Shown: positions 9,744 through 17,707 of the stretch, piece by piece
Layout of the letters: every line of letters begins with the position of its first letter
Position numbering within the stretch: the stretch's first letter is position 1
Assembly: GCF_029870595.1 (NCBI RefSeq)
Contig: NZ_JAPDIR010000005.1
Location: forward strand, 1 to 64,000
Source of the DNA: Sphingomonas sp. CBMAI 2297
Lineage (GTDB): Bacteria; Pseudomonadota; Alphaproteobacteria; Sphingomonadales; Sphingomonadaceae
Direction: 5' to 3'
DNA length: 64,000 nucleotides
The notes under the pieces: generated by a model
What the model was told of the DNA's origin: nothing
What the model saw: only the letters and a program-made list of their open reading frames with translations
The model's database searches: none
Made by a program: the position numbers and the translations under genes

Positions 9744-10331
9744 ATGCGCACCGCCACCGTGAGCCGCAAGACGAGCGAGACCGCCGTCGACGTCACCGTC
9801 AACCTCGACGGCACCGGCGCCTATGCCGTTTCCACCGGGATCGGCTTTTTCGATCACATGCTCGAGCAGCTCAGCCGCCATTCGCTGATCGATCTCGACG
9901 TGAAGACGGTGGGCGACCTGCATATCGACCAGCACCACACGGTGGAGGATACCGGGCTGGCGATCGGGGAGGCCATCGCCAGGGCGCTGGGCGACAAGAA
10001 GGGCATCCGGCGCTATGCCGACGCGCTCTCGCCGATGGACGAGACGCTCACCCGCGTCGCGGTGGACATTTCCGGGCGCCCCTATCTCGTCTGGAAGACC
10101 GAGTTCAGCCAGAAGCGGCTGGGCGAAATGGACACCGAGATGTTCGAGCACTGGTTCCATTCCTTCGCCCAGACCGCCGGGCTGACGCTCCATATCGAGA
10201 CACTTTACGGCACCAACAACCATCACATCGCGGAAGCCGCGTTCAAGGGCCTGGCCCGGGCGCTGCGCGAGGCGGTGGAGATCGATCCGCGCAAGGCCGA
10301 TGCAGTGCCCAGCACCAAGGGGGTGCTGTGA
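9744..10331 (+). CDS. hisB: Imidazoleglycerol-phosphate dehydratase
   Basis: A 195-residue HisB (dehydratase only, no phosphatase domain), which carries out the sixth step of histidine synthesis. The two metal-binding motifs are present: [10 protein letters not shown] and [11 protein letters not shown], plus FFDHMLEQ near the N-terminus. An in-frame ATG at 9732 and another at 9678 lie upstream, but the family begins with [14 protein letters not shown] sequence, so 9744 is chosen. It is the first gene of the his cluster, divergent from sspB with about 70 bases between them. Confidence 0.93.
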   Translation: MRTATVSRKTSETAVDVTVNLDGTGAYAVSTGIGFFDHMLEQLSRHSLIDLDVKTVGDLHIDQHHTVEDTGLAIGEAIARALGDKKGIRRYADALSPMDETLTRVAVDISGRPYLVWKTEFSQKRLGEMDTEMFEHWFHSFAQTAGLTLHIETLYGTNNHHIAEAAFKGLARALREAVEIDPRKADAVPSTKGVL

Positions 10332-10348
10332 ACGACGCCATCAGGCTC

Positions 10349-10470
10349 CCCTCCCTCGAAGGGAGGGGCTGGGGATGGGTCGCGTCCAGCCAATATTGCC
10401 GCGTCGCGCCAACCGGCGCCGTAGCGCGTGCATCACCCCACCCCGGCTCCCTCCCTTCCAGGGAGGGGAG
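10349..10470. repeat. Paired hairpin element between hisB and hisH
   Basis: Two short hairpins, CCCTCCCTCGAAGGGAGGG at about 10351-10369 and CCCTCCCTTCCAGGGAGGG at about 10450-10468, stand at the ends, and the sequence between them can partly fold back on itself. The centre holds AATATTGCCG (10392-10401), which also occupies the loop of the inverted repeat at 21691-21768. The right hairpin provides the GGGAGGGGAG used as the hisH ribosome binding site. Confidence 0.55.
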
Positions 10471-10473
10471 AGC

Positions 10474-11076
10474 ATGACCATCGCCCTGATCGACTATGGC
10501 GCCGGCAATCTCCATTCGGTCCATAATGCCCTGAAGGCGGCGGGCGCGGCGGACGTCGCGGTTACCGCCGATCCGCAAGCGGTGCTGGGTGCCGACCGGG
10601 TCGTCCTGCCCGGCGTCGGCGCCTTTGGAGCCTGTGCCGCCGGGCTGCGGGCGATCCCCGGCATGGTCGAGGCGCTGCACGAGCGGGTCCGCCGGCAGGG
10701 CGCGCCCTTTCTCGGCGTCTGCGTCGGCATGCAGCTGATGGCCGATGCCGGGGAAGAGATGGGCAGCCATCCCGGCCTCGGCTGGATCCCCGGCACCGTC
10801 CGCGCGATCGCGCCCGCCCCCGGCATCCGCGTGCCGCACATGGGCTGGAACGACGTCGTACCCACCCTGTCCCACTCGCTGATCGAGCCGGGCCAGGCCT
10901 ATTTCCTGCACAGCTTCGCCTTCACCGGCGACGCGGTGCTCGCCACTACCGACCATGGCGGCCCGGTCACCGCGGCGATCGGCCGCGACAACATGATCGG
11001 CGTCCAGTTCCACCCCGAGAAAAGCCAGCGCTACGGCATCGCGCTGATGGAAAGGTTCCTCGCTTGGCGCCCCTAG
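10474..11076 (+). CDS. hisH: Imidazole glycerol phosphate synthase, glutaminase subunit
   Basis: A 200-residue class I glutamine amidotransferase that supplies ammonia to HisF. The nucleophile is Cys83 in LGVCVGMQLM, and the His/Glu pair of the catalytic triad is in QFHPEKSQ near the C-terminus. The oxyanion-side motif PGVGAFG is present. The ATG at 10474 has GGGAGGGGAG four bases upstream. The reading frame overlaps the hisA start by 13 bases. Confidence 0.95.
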   Translation: MTIALIDYGAGNLHSVHNALKAAGAADVAVTADPQAVLGADRVVLPGVGAFGACAAGLRAIPGMVEALHERVRRQGAPFLGVCVGMQLMADAGEEMGSHPGLGWIPGTVRAIAPAPGIRVPHMGWNDVVPTLSHSLIEPGQAYFLHSFAFTGDAVLATTDHGGPVTAAIGRDNMIGVQFHPEKSQRYGIALMERFLAWRP

Positions 11077-11813
11077 ACCCGGATGGCCTGATCATCTTCC
11101 CCGCCATCGACCTCAAGGCCGGCCAGGTCGTGCGCCTGGCAGAGGGCGACATGGCCCGCGCCACCGTCTATGGCGACGATCCCGCCGCCCAGGCGGAGAT
11201 CTTCGCGCAGGCCGGTGCCGAATGGCTGCATGTCGTCGATCTCGACGGCGCCTTTGCCGGCGAATCGGTCAATGGCGCGGCGGTGTCCTCGATCCTCGAG
11301 CGCTTCGGCGGCAAGATCCAGCTCGGCGGCGGCATCCGCAACCGGGACGCGATCGAGCGCTGGCTCGATCTCGGCGTCCGCCGCGTGGTGATCGGCACGG
11401 CCGCGCTGGAGAATCCGGACCTGGTCCGCGAGGCGGCACGCGACAATCCCGGCCGCATCGTCGTCGCCGTCGACGCGCGCGACGGCATGGTCGCCACCCG
11501 CGGCTGGGCCGATGTGTCGGACGTGGCGGTGGCCGATCTCGCCCGCCGTTTCGAGGATGCCGGCGTCGCCGCGCTCCTCTTCACCGATGTCGGCCGCGAC
11601 GGGCTGCTGAAGGGCTGCAATGTCGAGGCGACCGTCGCCCTCGCCCGCGCCATCGCGATCCCGGTCATCGCCAGCGGCGGCGTGACCGACATCGCCGACA
11701 TCCACGCGCTGCGCCCGCACGTCGCGGATGGCGTGGAAGGCGTGATCACCGGCCGCGCGCTCTACGACGGCCGGCTCGACCTCAAATGGGCGATCGAAGT
11801 GGGCAAGGCATGA
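11064..11813 (+). CDS. hisA: Phosphoribosylformimino-AICAR phosphate isomerase
   Basis: A 249-residue TIM barrel. The N-terminal IIFPAIDLKAGQVVRL holds the first catalytic Asp, and LFTDVGRDG holds the second, matching HisA. The only plausible start is a TTG at 11064, inside the end of hisH, with AAGG nine bases upstream; the family normally starts only a few residues before IIFPAIDL, so no later start fits. The rare TTG plus overlap suggests translation coupled to hisH. Confidence 0.92.
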   Translation: MAPLDPDGLIIFPAIDLKAGQVVRLAEGDMARATVYGDDPAAQAEIFAQAGAEWLHVVDLDGAFAGESVNGAAVSSILERFGGKIQLGGGIRNRDAIERWLDLGVRRVVIGTAALENPDLVREAARDNPGRIVVAVDARDGMVATRGWADVSDVAVADLARRFEDAGVAALLFTDVGRDGLLKGCNVEATVALARAIAIPVIASGGVTDIADIHALRPHVADGVEGVITGRALYDGRLDLKWAIEVGKA

Positions 11814-11844
11814 GGTTCGCGGGACGCGAGGAAGCGAAGATTCT

Positions 11845-11995
11845 GTTCACGCGGAGACGCGGAGGCGCGGAGAAATCGCTCGGCCGCGCGAGCGGCCCCT
11901 CCTTCCTGCGGCGTGCCAGGAATCTGACGCAAGATGTCGCGGCTGACGCCGCAAGACGGCCCGCCACCTCCGCGCCTTCGCGTCTCCGCGTGAAC
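11845..11995. repeat. Long inverted repeat splitting hisA from hisF
   Basis: Arms of 26 bases at 11845-11870 and 11970-11995 are complementary except at one position, with 99 bases between. The arms are built from CGCGGAGACGCGGAGG-like sequence. The 229-base gap 11814-12042 holds nothing else I can support, and the small frames inside it look accidental. It interrupts an otherwise tight operon. Confidence 0.7.
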
Positions 11996-12042
11996 AAATC
12001 TCTTCTTCCCGGCGCCCTCGCCCCCCATCGCGAGCAAATCGC

Positions 12043-12813
12043 ATGACCGTCCGCGCCCGCGTCATCCCCTGCCTCGACGTCGCCAATGGCCGTGTGGTCA
12101 AGGGCGTCAATTTCGTCGACCTGATCGATGCCGGCGATCCCGTCGAGCAGGCCCGCGCCTATGACGCGGCGGGCGCCGACGAGCTCTGCTTCCTCGACAT
12201 CACCGCCAGCCACGAGGCGCGCGGCACCATCCTCGACGTGGTGCGCCGCACCGCCGAGGTCTGCTTCATGCCGCTCACCGTCGGCGGCGGCGTGCGCGGC
12301 GTCGAGGATGCCCGCGCGCTCCTCCTCGCCGGCGCCGACAAGGTGGCGGTCAACTCCGCCGCGGTCTCGCGCCCCGAAATCGTCGCCGAGATCGCCGAGA
12401 AGATGGGCAGCCAGTGCGTCGTCGCCTCGGTCGACGCACGCCGCACCGCGAATGGCTGGGAAGTCTTCACCCATGGCGGCCGCAAGCCCACCGGCATCGA
12501 CGCAGTGACGCACGCCATCGCCCTCGCCCATCTCGGCGCCGGCGAGCTGCTGATCACCTCGATGGACCGCGACGGCACCCGCGACGGCTACGATCTAGAG
12601 CTGATCCGCGCGATCGCCGACCAGGTGACCGTGCCCGTCGTCGCCTCCGGCGGCGTCGGCAGCCTCCGGCATCTGGTCGAGGGCATTCGCGACGGCCATG
12701 CCAGCGCGGTGCTGGCGGCCTCGATCTTCCATTTCGGCGAGGCCAGCATCGCCGACGCCCATCGCGCCATGGCCGCCGCCGGCATCCCGGTGCGAAGCCC
12801 GGTCGTCGGTTAG
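12043..12813 (+). CDS. hisF: Imidazole glycerol phosphate synthase, cyclase subunit
   Basis: A 256-residue TIM barrel that joins PRFAR with ammonia from HisH to form IGP and AICAR. Catalytic Asp12 is in [10 protein letters not shown] and the second catalytic Asp is in VASVDARR. The phosphate-binding loops TVGGGVR and VASGGVGS are intact. Length and start match the family. It lies downstream of hisA after the inverted repeat and is still co-directional with hisE, so it is probably in the same transcription unit unless the repeat stops transcription. Confidence 0.95.
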   Translation: MTVRARVIPCLDVANGRVVKGVNFVDLIDAGDPVEQARAYDAAGADELCFLDITASHEARGTILDVVRRTAEVCFMPLTVGGGVRGVEDARALLLAGADKVAVNSAAVSRPEIVAEIAEKMGSQCVVASVDARRTANGWEVFTHGGRKPTGIDAVTHAIALAHLGAGELLITSMDRDGTRDGYDLELIRAIADQVTVPVVASGGVGSLRHLVEGIRDGHASAVLAASIFHFGEASIADAHRAMAAAGIPVRSPVVG

Positions 12814-12937
12814 CCTTACATTTACCAGTTCCGCGAGGCGCCTCTTAACCATCGAAAGCCGCGGAAATGCGCCGAATCCGCAAAGCGGCCGGCTTCTTGC
12901 TTCCTCTCGAGGACAATCAAAAGAGGGAACCAGGACC

Positions 12938-13192
12938 ATGAACCGTAACTTCGCCAATCTGGCCGCGTTCGGCCTCGTCGCTACCCTTGCGGCCATGCCC
13001 GCCTTCGCCATGGACAAGCCGCCCGTCGATCCGGGCACGCCCTCCAGCAGCAGCAGCGGTGGCGGCACCACGAGCAGCAGCAGCGGCGGCTCGGGCAGCC
13101 CCACTTCGATTCCCGAGCCCGGCATGCTCGGCCTGTTCGCGCTCGGCACGATCGGCGCGCTGGCCGCGCGCCGGGTCCGTCGCCGCGGTTAA
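12938..13192 (+). CDS. Small secreted PEP-CTERM protein
   Basis: An 84-residue protein with three clear parts: a signal peptide ending AMPAFA, a low-complexity Pro/Gly/Ser region with runs of Ser and Gly (about residues 27-57), and a C-terminal sorting tail IPEPGMLGLFALGTIG with a hydrophobic helix ending in RRVRRRG. The PEP motif, helix and Arg cluster are the signature of PEP-CTERM proteins, which are cut and anchored or exported by an exosortase. The Ser-rich part could be glycosylated. No exosortase is in this window. The ATG follows AGGACC, with GAGGGA further upstream. Confidence 0.8.
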   Translation: MNRNFANLAAFGLVATLAAMPAFAMDKPPVDPGTPSSSSSGGGTTSSSSGGSGSPTSIPEPGMLGLFALGTIGALAARRVRRRG

Positions 13193-13228
13193 CGATTTGT
13201 CGGGGCGTTGCGGCTAGGCTCCCCTGCC

Positions 13229-13432
13229 ATGCGCAACGCCCTGCTTCCCCTGCTGCTGCTCGCCGCCACGCCCGCCCTGGCCGCCGACGAGCCGCCGCAT
13301 ACCGGCCGGGCCGGCACCCGCTCGATGCCCGAGCTTTCGGACCTCGCGCTCGCCGCCTGCGCCGCAGCCGGCGTGTGGTTCGTCCGCAGCCGGCTGCGCG
13401 CGCGCTTCCGCAAGACCGCGCCCCGCGATTGA
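13229..13432 (+). CDS. Small secreted protein with a PEP-CTERM-like tail
   Basis: A 67-residue protein with a signal peptide (MRNALLPLLLLAATPALA), a short polar stretch with Arg and His, and a tail MPELSDLALAACAAAGVWF followed by RSRLRARFRK. The tail has the layout of a PEP-CTERM signal (Pro-Glu, hydrophobic helix, Arg cluster) but reads PEL instead of PEP. The start at 13229 places the signal peptide at the N-terminus; an upstream in-frame ATG at 13208 would add seven residues. It lies 36 bases after the clear PEP-CTERM gene, so the two are probably co-transcribed. Confidence 0.6.
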   Translation: MRNALLPLLLLAATPALAADEPPHTGRAGTRSMPELSDLALAACAAAGVWFVRSRLRARFRKTAPRD

Positions 13433-13490
13433 AGCCCGAGGATTGATGCCCAAGGATTGACAGGCGCGCCTGCCTCCCGCAGCCGGGGCC

Positions 13491-13808
13491 ATGGCCGACT
13501 CCCTCGACGCCCTCGAAGCCGTGATCCGCGCCCGCCGCACGGCGAACCCCGACAGTTCCTATGTCGCGAAGCTCACCCATCGCGGCCGCGCCAAGATCGC
13601 GCAGAAGCTGGGCGAGGAAGCCACGGAAACGGTGATCGCCGCGATCCGGGATGATCGCGAGGAACTCACCAAGGAGGCGGCCGACCTGGTCTTCCACCTG
13701 CTCGTGCTGCTGGCCGATGCCGGCCTGGGCCTGGACGATGTCCGCGCCGAGCTCGCCCGCCGCGAGGGCGTGTCGGGGATCGAGGAAAAGGCGGGGCGTT
13801 CCCAATAG
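13491..13808 (+). CDS. hisE: Phosphoribosyl-ATP diphosphatase
   Basis: A 105-residue HisE, which carries out the second step of histidine synthesis. The metal-binding helix motif QKLGEEATETVIAA and the following KEAADLVFHLLVLL with conserved Glu and Asp residues are intact. The start MADSLDALEAVI is typical. HisI is a separate gene not seen here. Its place downstream of hisF, after the two small secreted proteins, keeps it in the his cluster. Confidence 0.93.
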   Translation: MADSLDALEAVIRARRTANPDSSYVAKLTHRGRAKIAQKLGEEATETVIAAIRDDREELTKEAADLVFHLLVLLADAGLGLDDVRAELARREGVSGIEEKAGRSQ

Positions 13809-13868
13809 CCATGATCCTGGCTTCCGCCCGGATGACGGTTTGCTATTGGATGGGCAAAGGAGCCGCGC

Positions 13869-14246
13869 ATGCCCATCGACGCCACCCAGCCCTATGACGA
13901 CCAGAACGTCTTCGCGAAGATCCTGCGCGGCGAGATTCCGTCGCGGAAAGTGTTCGAGGACGAGTTCGCCCTCGCCTTTCACGACATCAACCCGCAGGCG
14001 CCGAACCATGTGCTGGTGATCCCCAAGGGCGCCTATGTCTCGTGGGACGATTTCTCCGCCCGGGCGAGCGAGGCGGAGATCGCCGGCTTCGTCCGCGCGG
14101 TCGGCCAGGTCGCGCGCGAGGCAGGGTTCGTGGCGCCGGGCTATCGCCTGCTCGCCAATACCGGGCTCGACGCGCATCAGGAGGTGCCGCACCTCCATGT
14201 CCACATCTTCGCCGGCAAGCCGCTCGGCCCGATGCTGGCAAGCTAG
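13869..14246 (+). CDS. HIT-family (HinT-like) nucleotide hydrolase
   Basis: A 125-residue histidine-triad protein. The triad motif is HLHVHIF near the C-terminus, preceded by NTGLDAHQEVPHLH. The N-terminal NVFAKILRGEIPSRKVFED is the usual HinT opening. HinT enzymes hydrolyse phosphoramidates such as AMP-lysine. The gene commonly follows hisE in sphingomonads and may share its transcript. It is followed by repeat sequence. Confidence 0.9.
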   Translation: MPIDATQPYDDQNVFAKILRGEIPSRKVFEDEFALAFHDINPQAPNHVLVIPKGAYVSWDDFSARASEAEIAGFVRAVGQVAREAGFVAPGYRLLANTGLDAHQEVPHLHVHIFAGKPLGPMLAS

Positions 14247-14280
14247 GTTGCGAACCCAAACAAGTATTTGATTTTCCGCC

Positions 14281-14360
14281 GTCATCCCGGCCTTGTGCCG
14301 GGATCCCGCTTCTTCTTCCGCCCGTAAGGCAGCGGGAACCCGGCGCAAGGCCGGGGCGAC
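14281..14360. repeat. Inverted repeat, same family as 9032-9137
   Basis: Arms of 30 bases at 14281-14310 and 14331-14360 are largely complementary; the left arm starts with the same 22 bases as the repeat at 9032. It is part of the 392-base gene-free stretch 14247-14638, which otherwise holds only the second repeat at 14430-14486 and short imperfect copies of TGGCGGGGAT. Confidence 0.7.
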
Positions 14361-14429
14361 GAAAGAAGAATATGAGTCCCCAACCTAAGGCCCCGACTCA
14401 ATCCAGCAAACCGCGCCATCCCCGCTGCC

Positions 14430-14486
14430 GGAGCGGATGGAGCCGGAACGGCAGCGTCTATGGATCCCCGCCTGCACGGGGATGAC
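14430..14486. repeat. 57-base dispersed repeat, copy 1
   Basis: This 57-base unit matches 33502-33558 at 54 positions. It begins GGAGCGGATGGAGCCGGAAC and ends in a hairpin, CCCCGCCTGCACGGGGATGAC. Just upstream, GCTGCCG at 14425 can pair with CGGCAGC inside the unit, giving a second stem. It shows no coding signal and looks like a dispersed mobile palindromic element. Confidence 0.7.
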
Positions 14487-14638
14487 AGTGGAGAATGGCG
14501 GGGATGATGGCTGAGGGAATGGCGGGGATCACGGTCGAGGGAATCGCCGGCCCGACGAAATCAGAGTCCGATCTTCGGGCAAATGCGCTATCTGTCCGGG
14601 CTCTCGAGCCAGCCGAAACCGCCTGATCCGGGGGCGTC

Positions 14639-15355
14639 ATGCATTTCCAGCACACTTTCCACCTCGCTTCCTATCTCGACACGCTGATCAGCTATGGGCT
14701 CGCCCTGGTGCTGGGTGCGCTGATCGGCGCCGAGCGCCAGTATCGCCAGCGCACCGCCGGGCTGCGCACCAACGCGCTGGTCGCGCTCGGCGCGGCGGCG
14801 TTCGTGGACCTCGCCCAGAAGCTCGCCGGCGATGTCGAGGCGGTGCGGGTGATCGCCTATATCGTCTCCGGGATCGGCTTTCTCGGCGCGGGCGTGATCA
14901 TGAAGGAGGGCATGAACGTCCGCGGCCTGAATACCGCCGCCACGCTCTGGTGCTCCGCGGCGGTGGGCGCCTGTGCCGGCACCGACATGGCGGCGGAGGC
15001 AGCGACGCTCACCGTCTTCGTGGTGGCCGGCAACACCTTGCTGCGGCCCGTCGTCAACGCGATCAACCGCATCCCGCTGGCCGGCGGCACGCTGGAGGCG
15101 ACCTATTCGGTCATCCTCACCGCCGATCCGGCCGACGCGCCGGCGCTGCGCGATCTTCTCGTCGATCACCTGGAGCTGATGCGCTACCCCGTGGCCGATA
15201 CCGAGATCTCCGAGCGATCGGAGGACCTGGTCGAGATCCGGGCGACGCTGGTCAGCACCGGGGCGGTCGATGCCGATCTGGATGCGATCGTCGCGCATCT
15301 GGCCAGGACGCATGCCGTGCAGCACGCCACCTGGGAAGTGCAGACCCACGACTGA
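14639..15355 (+). CDS. MgtC/SapB-family membrane protein
   Basis: A 238-residue protein with an N-terminal MgtC domain of about four to five helices. Landmarks are [20 protein letters not shown], followed by [11 protein letters not shown] and GLNTAATLW. The C-terminal roughly 80 residues form a soluble ACT-like domain, common in long MgtC proteins. MgtC supports survival at low magnesium and can inhibit the F-type ATP synthase; whether this homologue does so is unknown. The ATG at 14639 follows the repeat region directly. Confidence 0.88.
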   Translation: MHFQHTFHLASYLDTLISYGLALVLGALIGAERQYRQRTAGLRTNALVALGAAAFVDLAQKLAGDVEAVRVIAYIVSGIGFLGAGVIMKEGMNVRGLNTAATLWCSAAVGACAGTDMAAEAATLTVFVVAGNTLLRPVVNAINRIPLAGGTLEATYSVILTADPADAPALRDLLVDHLELMRYPVADTEISERSEDLVEIRATLVSTGAVDADLDAIVAHLARTHAVQHATWEVQTHD

Positions 15356-15413
15356 GCGCGGCGGCGGGCCGGGGCGCTTGCCAAGCGCGCCGCCGCCTGC
15401 TTGCCTCGCCGCC

Positions 15414-15743
15414 ATGCGCTATCTCAACCTCGCCGTCGCGATCGTCGCCGAAGTCACCGCCACGTCGTTCATGAAACAGTCCGAGGGGTTCACCCGGCTC
15501 CTCCCCTCGGCGATCACGATCCTCGGCTATGCGATCGCCTTCTATTTCCTCTCGCTCACCCTGCGCGAGATTCCCACCGGCATCGCCTATGCGATCTGGT
15601 CCGGCGTCGGCATCGTGCTGATCGCGGCGATCGCCTGGGCATTCCAGGGCCAGAAGCTCGACCTGCCGGCGATCCTCGGCATGGCGCTGATCATCGCCGG
15701 CGTGCTGGTGATGAACCTGTTCTCCAGGGCGGCGCCGCACTGA
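15414..15743 (+). CDS. Small multidrug resistance (SMR/EmrE-like) transporter
   Basis: A 109-residue four-helix protein of the SMR family, a proton-coupled exporter of cationic compounds or guanidinium. The membrane-embedded Glu13 in [11 protein letters not shown] is the proton- and substrate-binding residue and is conserved. [12 protein letters not shown] in helix 3 is the dimer-interface motif. It could be EmrE-type (drug) or Gdx-type (guanidinium). The start is the ATG at 15414, directly before the first helix; upstream in-frame codons cover repeat-like GC-rich DNA. Confidence 0.9.
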   Translation: MRYLNLAVAIVAEVTATSFMKQSEGFTRLLPSAITILGYAIAFYFLSLTLREIPTGIAYAIWSGVGIVLIAAIAWAFQGQKLDLPAILGMALIIAGVLVMNLFSRAAPH

Positions 15744-16063
15744 GCGGCACCCGCGCTTGCAATAGAGAATTTCGCCTGCTCCGCTGGAATCGCCACCCGA
15801 TCGCCCCCGTCATCCGCGCCCGGCGCGGGTCCAGGATGGCCCGGGCCGGATGCGTGCTGCTCGCCCTCACTCGCCGTGCCGGGCCGTCCGGCACCCGGAA
15901 AACAAGGCCCCGTGGCATCAACTTCGTAAACTTCCGCGCACCCCGGCCGCACGACTCGGCGCTTTGCGGCACTAAAGGATTGCCTCCCCCGGTTTTGCGG
16001 CTAGGCTCCGCGCTTTCATCCAAAAGGGGCGGCGGGACAAACCGCCGTTGAGGGGACCATCCA
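15744..16063. other. Gene-free stretch upstream of the APC permease
   Basis: These 320 bases contain a partial REP-like palindrome around 15808-15850 and no frame with coding character. The promoter of the following permease should be in the right half, but I cannot assign -35 and -10 hexamers with confidence. The permease ribosome binding site GAGGGG is at about 16049-16054. Confidence 0.4.
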
Positions 16064-17605
16064 ATGATCTTCGGGCGCGTAAAGCCACTCGATGCCATCC
16101 TCGCCACTGCCGAGAAAAAATCGCTCCACCGTTCGCTGGGGGCTTTCCAGCTCACCATGCTCGGCATCGGCGCGGTGATCGGCACCGGCATTTTCGTTCT
16201 CACCGCCGAAGCCGCGCAAAAGGCCGGCCCGGGCATGATGATCTCGTTCATCATCGCCGGCGTGGTCTGCGCCTTCGCCGCGCTCTGCTATGCCGAGATG
16301 GCCGCCATGGTCCCGGTCTCGGGCTCGGCCTATACCTATAGCTATGCCGTGATGGGCGAGCTGATCGCCTGGATGGTCGGCTGGGCCCTGATCCTCGAAT
16401 ATGCCGTGGCCGCGGGGGCGGTCTCGGTCGGCTGGTCGGGCTATGTCGTCGGCCTGATCGAGCACAGCTTCCACATAAACATACCCAACACGCTGGTCTC
16501 GGGCCCCTTTGACGGCGGCATGATCAACCTGCCGGCGATGCTGATCGCGGGCCTGGTCACCTGGCTGCTCGTCATCGGCACCAAGGAGAGCGCCACGGTC
16601 AACGCCATCCTGGTCGCGATCAAGATCTCCGCGCTCACCGTGTTCATCGTGCTGGCGGTGCCGGTGATGAACAGCGCGCAATTCTCGCCCTTCGCGCCGA
16701 CCGGCTTTATCGGCGTCGGCATGGCGGCGGCGTCGATCTTCTTCGCCTATGTCGGCTTCGACGCGGTCTCCACCGCGGCCGAGGAAACCAAGAACCCGCA
16801 GCGCAACATGCCGATCGGCCTGATCGGCAGCCTCGCCATCTGCACCATCTTCTACCTGCTCGTCGCCGCCGGCGTGATCGGCGCGCCGGGCCTCAGCACC
16901 CAGCCGGTGACCGACGCGATGGGCCATGCGCTCGAGCCGGGCAGCCGCGAGCTGGCCGCCCAGTGCGCCGCCCGCGCGGCCGAAGGCTTCAAGGACGTGG
17001 TCTGCTCGAAGGAAGCGCTGGCGTTCACCCTGCGCGAGATCGGCTGGCCGCAGATCGGCAACCTGCTCGGCCTCGCCGCCGGCCTGGCGCTGCCCTCGGT
17101 CATCCTGATGATGATGTTCGGCCAGACCCGCATCTTCTTCGTGATGAGCCGCGACGGCCTGCTCCCCGCCGCCTTCTCGAAGATCCACCCGACCTTCAAC
17201 ACCCCGCACGTGATCACGATCATCACGGGCATCGCGGTGTCGCTGTTCGCGGCGTTCTTCCCGGTCGGCCAGCTCGCCAACATCTCCAACTCCGGCACGC
17301 TGTTCGCGTTCGCCGCGGTGTCGATCGCGGTGTTGGTGATCCGCAAGACCGAGCCGAACCGCAAGCGTCCGTTCAAGACGCCGTTCGTATGGGTGACGGC
17401 GCCGTTCTCGATCCTGGGCTGCGTCTATCTGTTCGTGATGCTCGACCATAAGAGCATCATCCTCTTCGCCTCCTGGGCGGTGGTCGGCCTGCTGGTCTAT
17501 TTCGGCTATAGCCGCTCGCGCAGCCATGTCGGCCGCGGCATCGTCGACGTGCCCGAGCACGAGGCCTATTCGGAGATCAAGCCCGAGGTACCGGGCACCC
17601 ATTGA
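16064..17605 (+). CDS. APC-family amino acid permease (cationic amino acid transporter type)
   Basis: A 513-residue inner-membrane transporter with about 12 helices. The substrate-binding motif of the APC fold, GIGAVIGTGIFVL, lies in helix 1, and FFAYVGFDAVSTAAEETKNP in helix 6 and the loop after it is diagnostic of the CAT/YfnA branch. The loop between helices 7 and 8 is longer than usual, about 50 residues (roughly 283-331), and carries two cysteines (AAQCAARAA and DVVCSKE). The substrate is probably arginine, lysine or another amino acid. A strong terminator follows the gene. Confidence 0.88.
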   Translation: MIFGRVKPLDAILATAEKKSLHRSLGAFQLTMLGIGAVIGTGIFVLTAEAAQKAGPGMMISFIIAGVVCAFAALCYAEMAAMVPVSGSAYTYSYAVMGELIAWMVGWALILEYAVAAGAVSVGWSGYVVGLIEHSFHINIPNTLVSGPFDGGMINLPAMLIAGLVTWLLVIGTKESATVNAILVAIKISALTVFIVLAVPVMNSAQFSPFAPTGFIGVGMAAASIFFAYVGFDAVSTAAEETKNPQRNMPIGLIGSLAICTIFYLLVAAGVIGAPGLSTQPVTDAMGHALEPGSRELAAQCAARAAEGFKDVVCSKEALAFTLREIGWPQIGNLLGLAAGLALPSVILMMMFGQTRIFFVMSRDGLLPAAFSKIHPTFNTPHVITIITGIAVSLFAAFFPVGQLANISNSGTLFAFAAVSIAVLVIRKTEPNRKRPFKTPFVWVTAPFSILGCVYLFVMLDHKSIILFASWAVVGLLVYFGYSRSRSHVGRGIVDVPEHEAYSEIKPEVPGTH

Positions 17606-17630
17606 GGGCGCCGTTTCCAGGCAAGGAAAA

Positions 17631-17662
17631 AGGGCCGGAGGAGCGATCCTCCGGCCCTTTTC
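17631..17662. terminator. Strong intrinsic terminator, probably bidirectional
   Basis: A perfect 12-base stem AGGGCCGGAGGA / TCCTCCGGCCCT with a GCGA loop is followed by TTTT and preceded by AAAAA, so it can work on both strands. It separates the permease from the convergent kinase gene. Confidence 0.9.
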
Positions 17663-17670
17663 TCTTCAAG

Positions 17671-17699
17671 TTCCTCCCCGAGCTTGCCTCGGGGAGGAA
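17671..17699. repeat. Hairpin repeat, CTCCCCGAG family, copy 2
   Basis: Perfect 12-base arms TTCCTCCCCGAG / CTCGGGGAGGAA enclose CTTGC. It is the same element as 1135-1159, here right behind the terminator and just before the kinase stop. Confidence 0.65.
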
Positions 17700-17707
17700 C
17701 TAGTAGC

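Noticed and set aside
11762..12037. Small frames around the hisA-hisF inverted repeat
   Set aside because: They consist of repeat sequence (CGCGGAGACGCGG) read in several frames and have no start signal.
13208..13228. Upstream ATG for the second PEP-CTERM-like gene
   Set aside because: It would push the signal peptide inward by seven residues, and no ribosome binding site is near.
14247..14638. CRISPR array in the repeat-rich gap
   Set aside because: The repeats are inverted palindromes of differing length with no regular spacing and no cas gene nearby.
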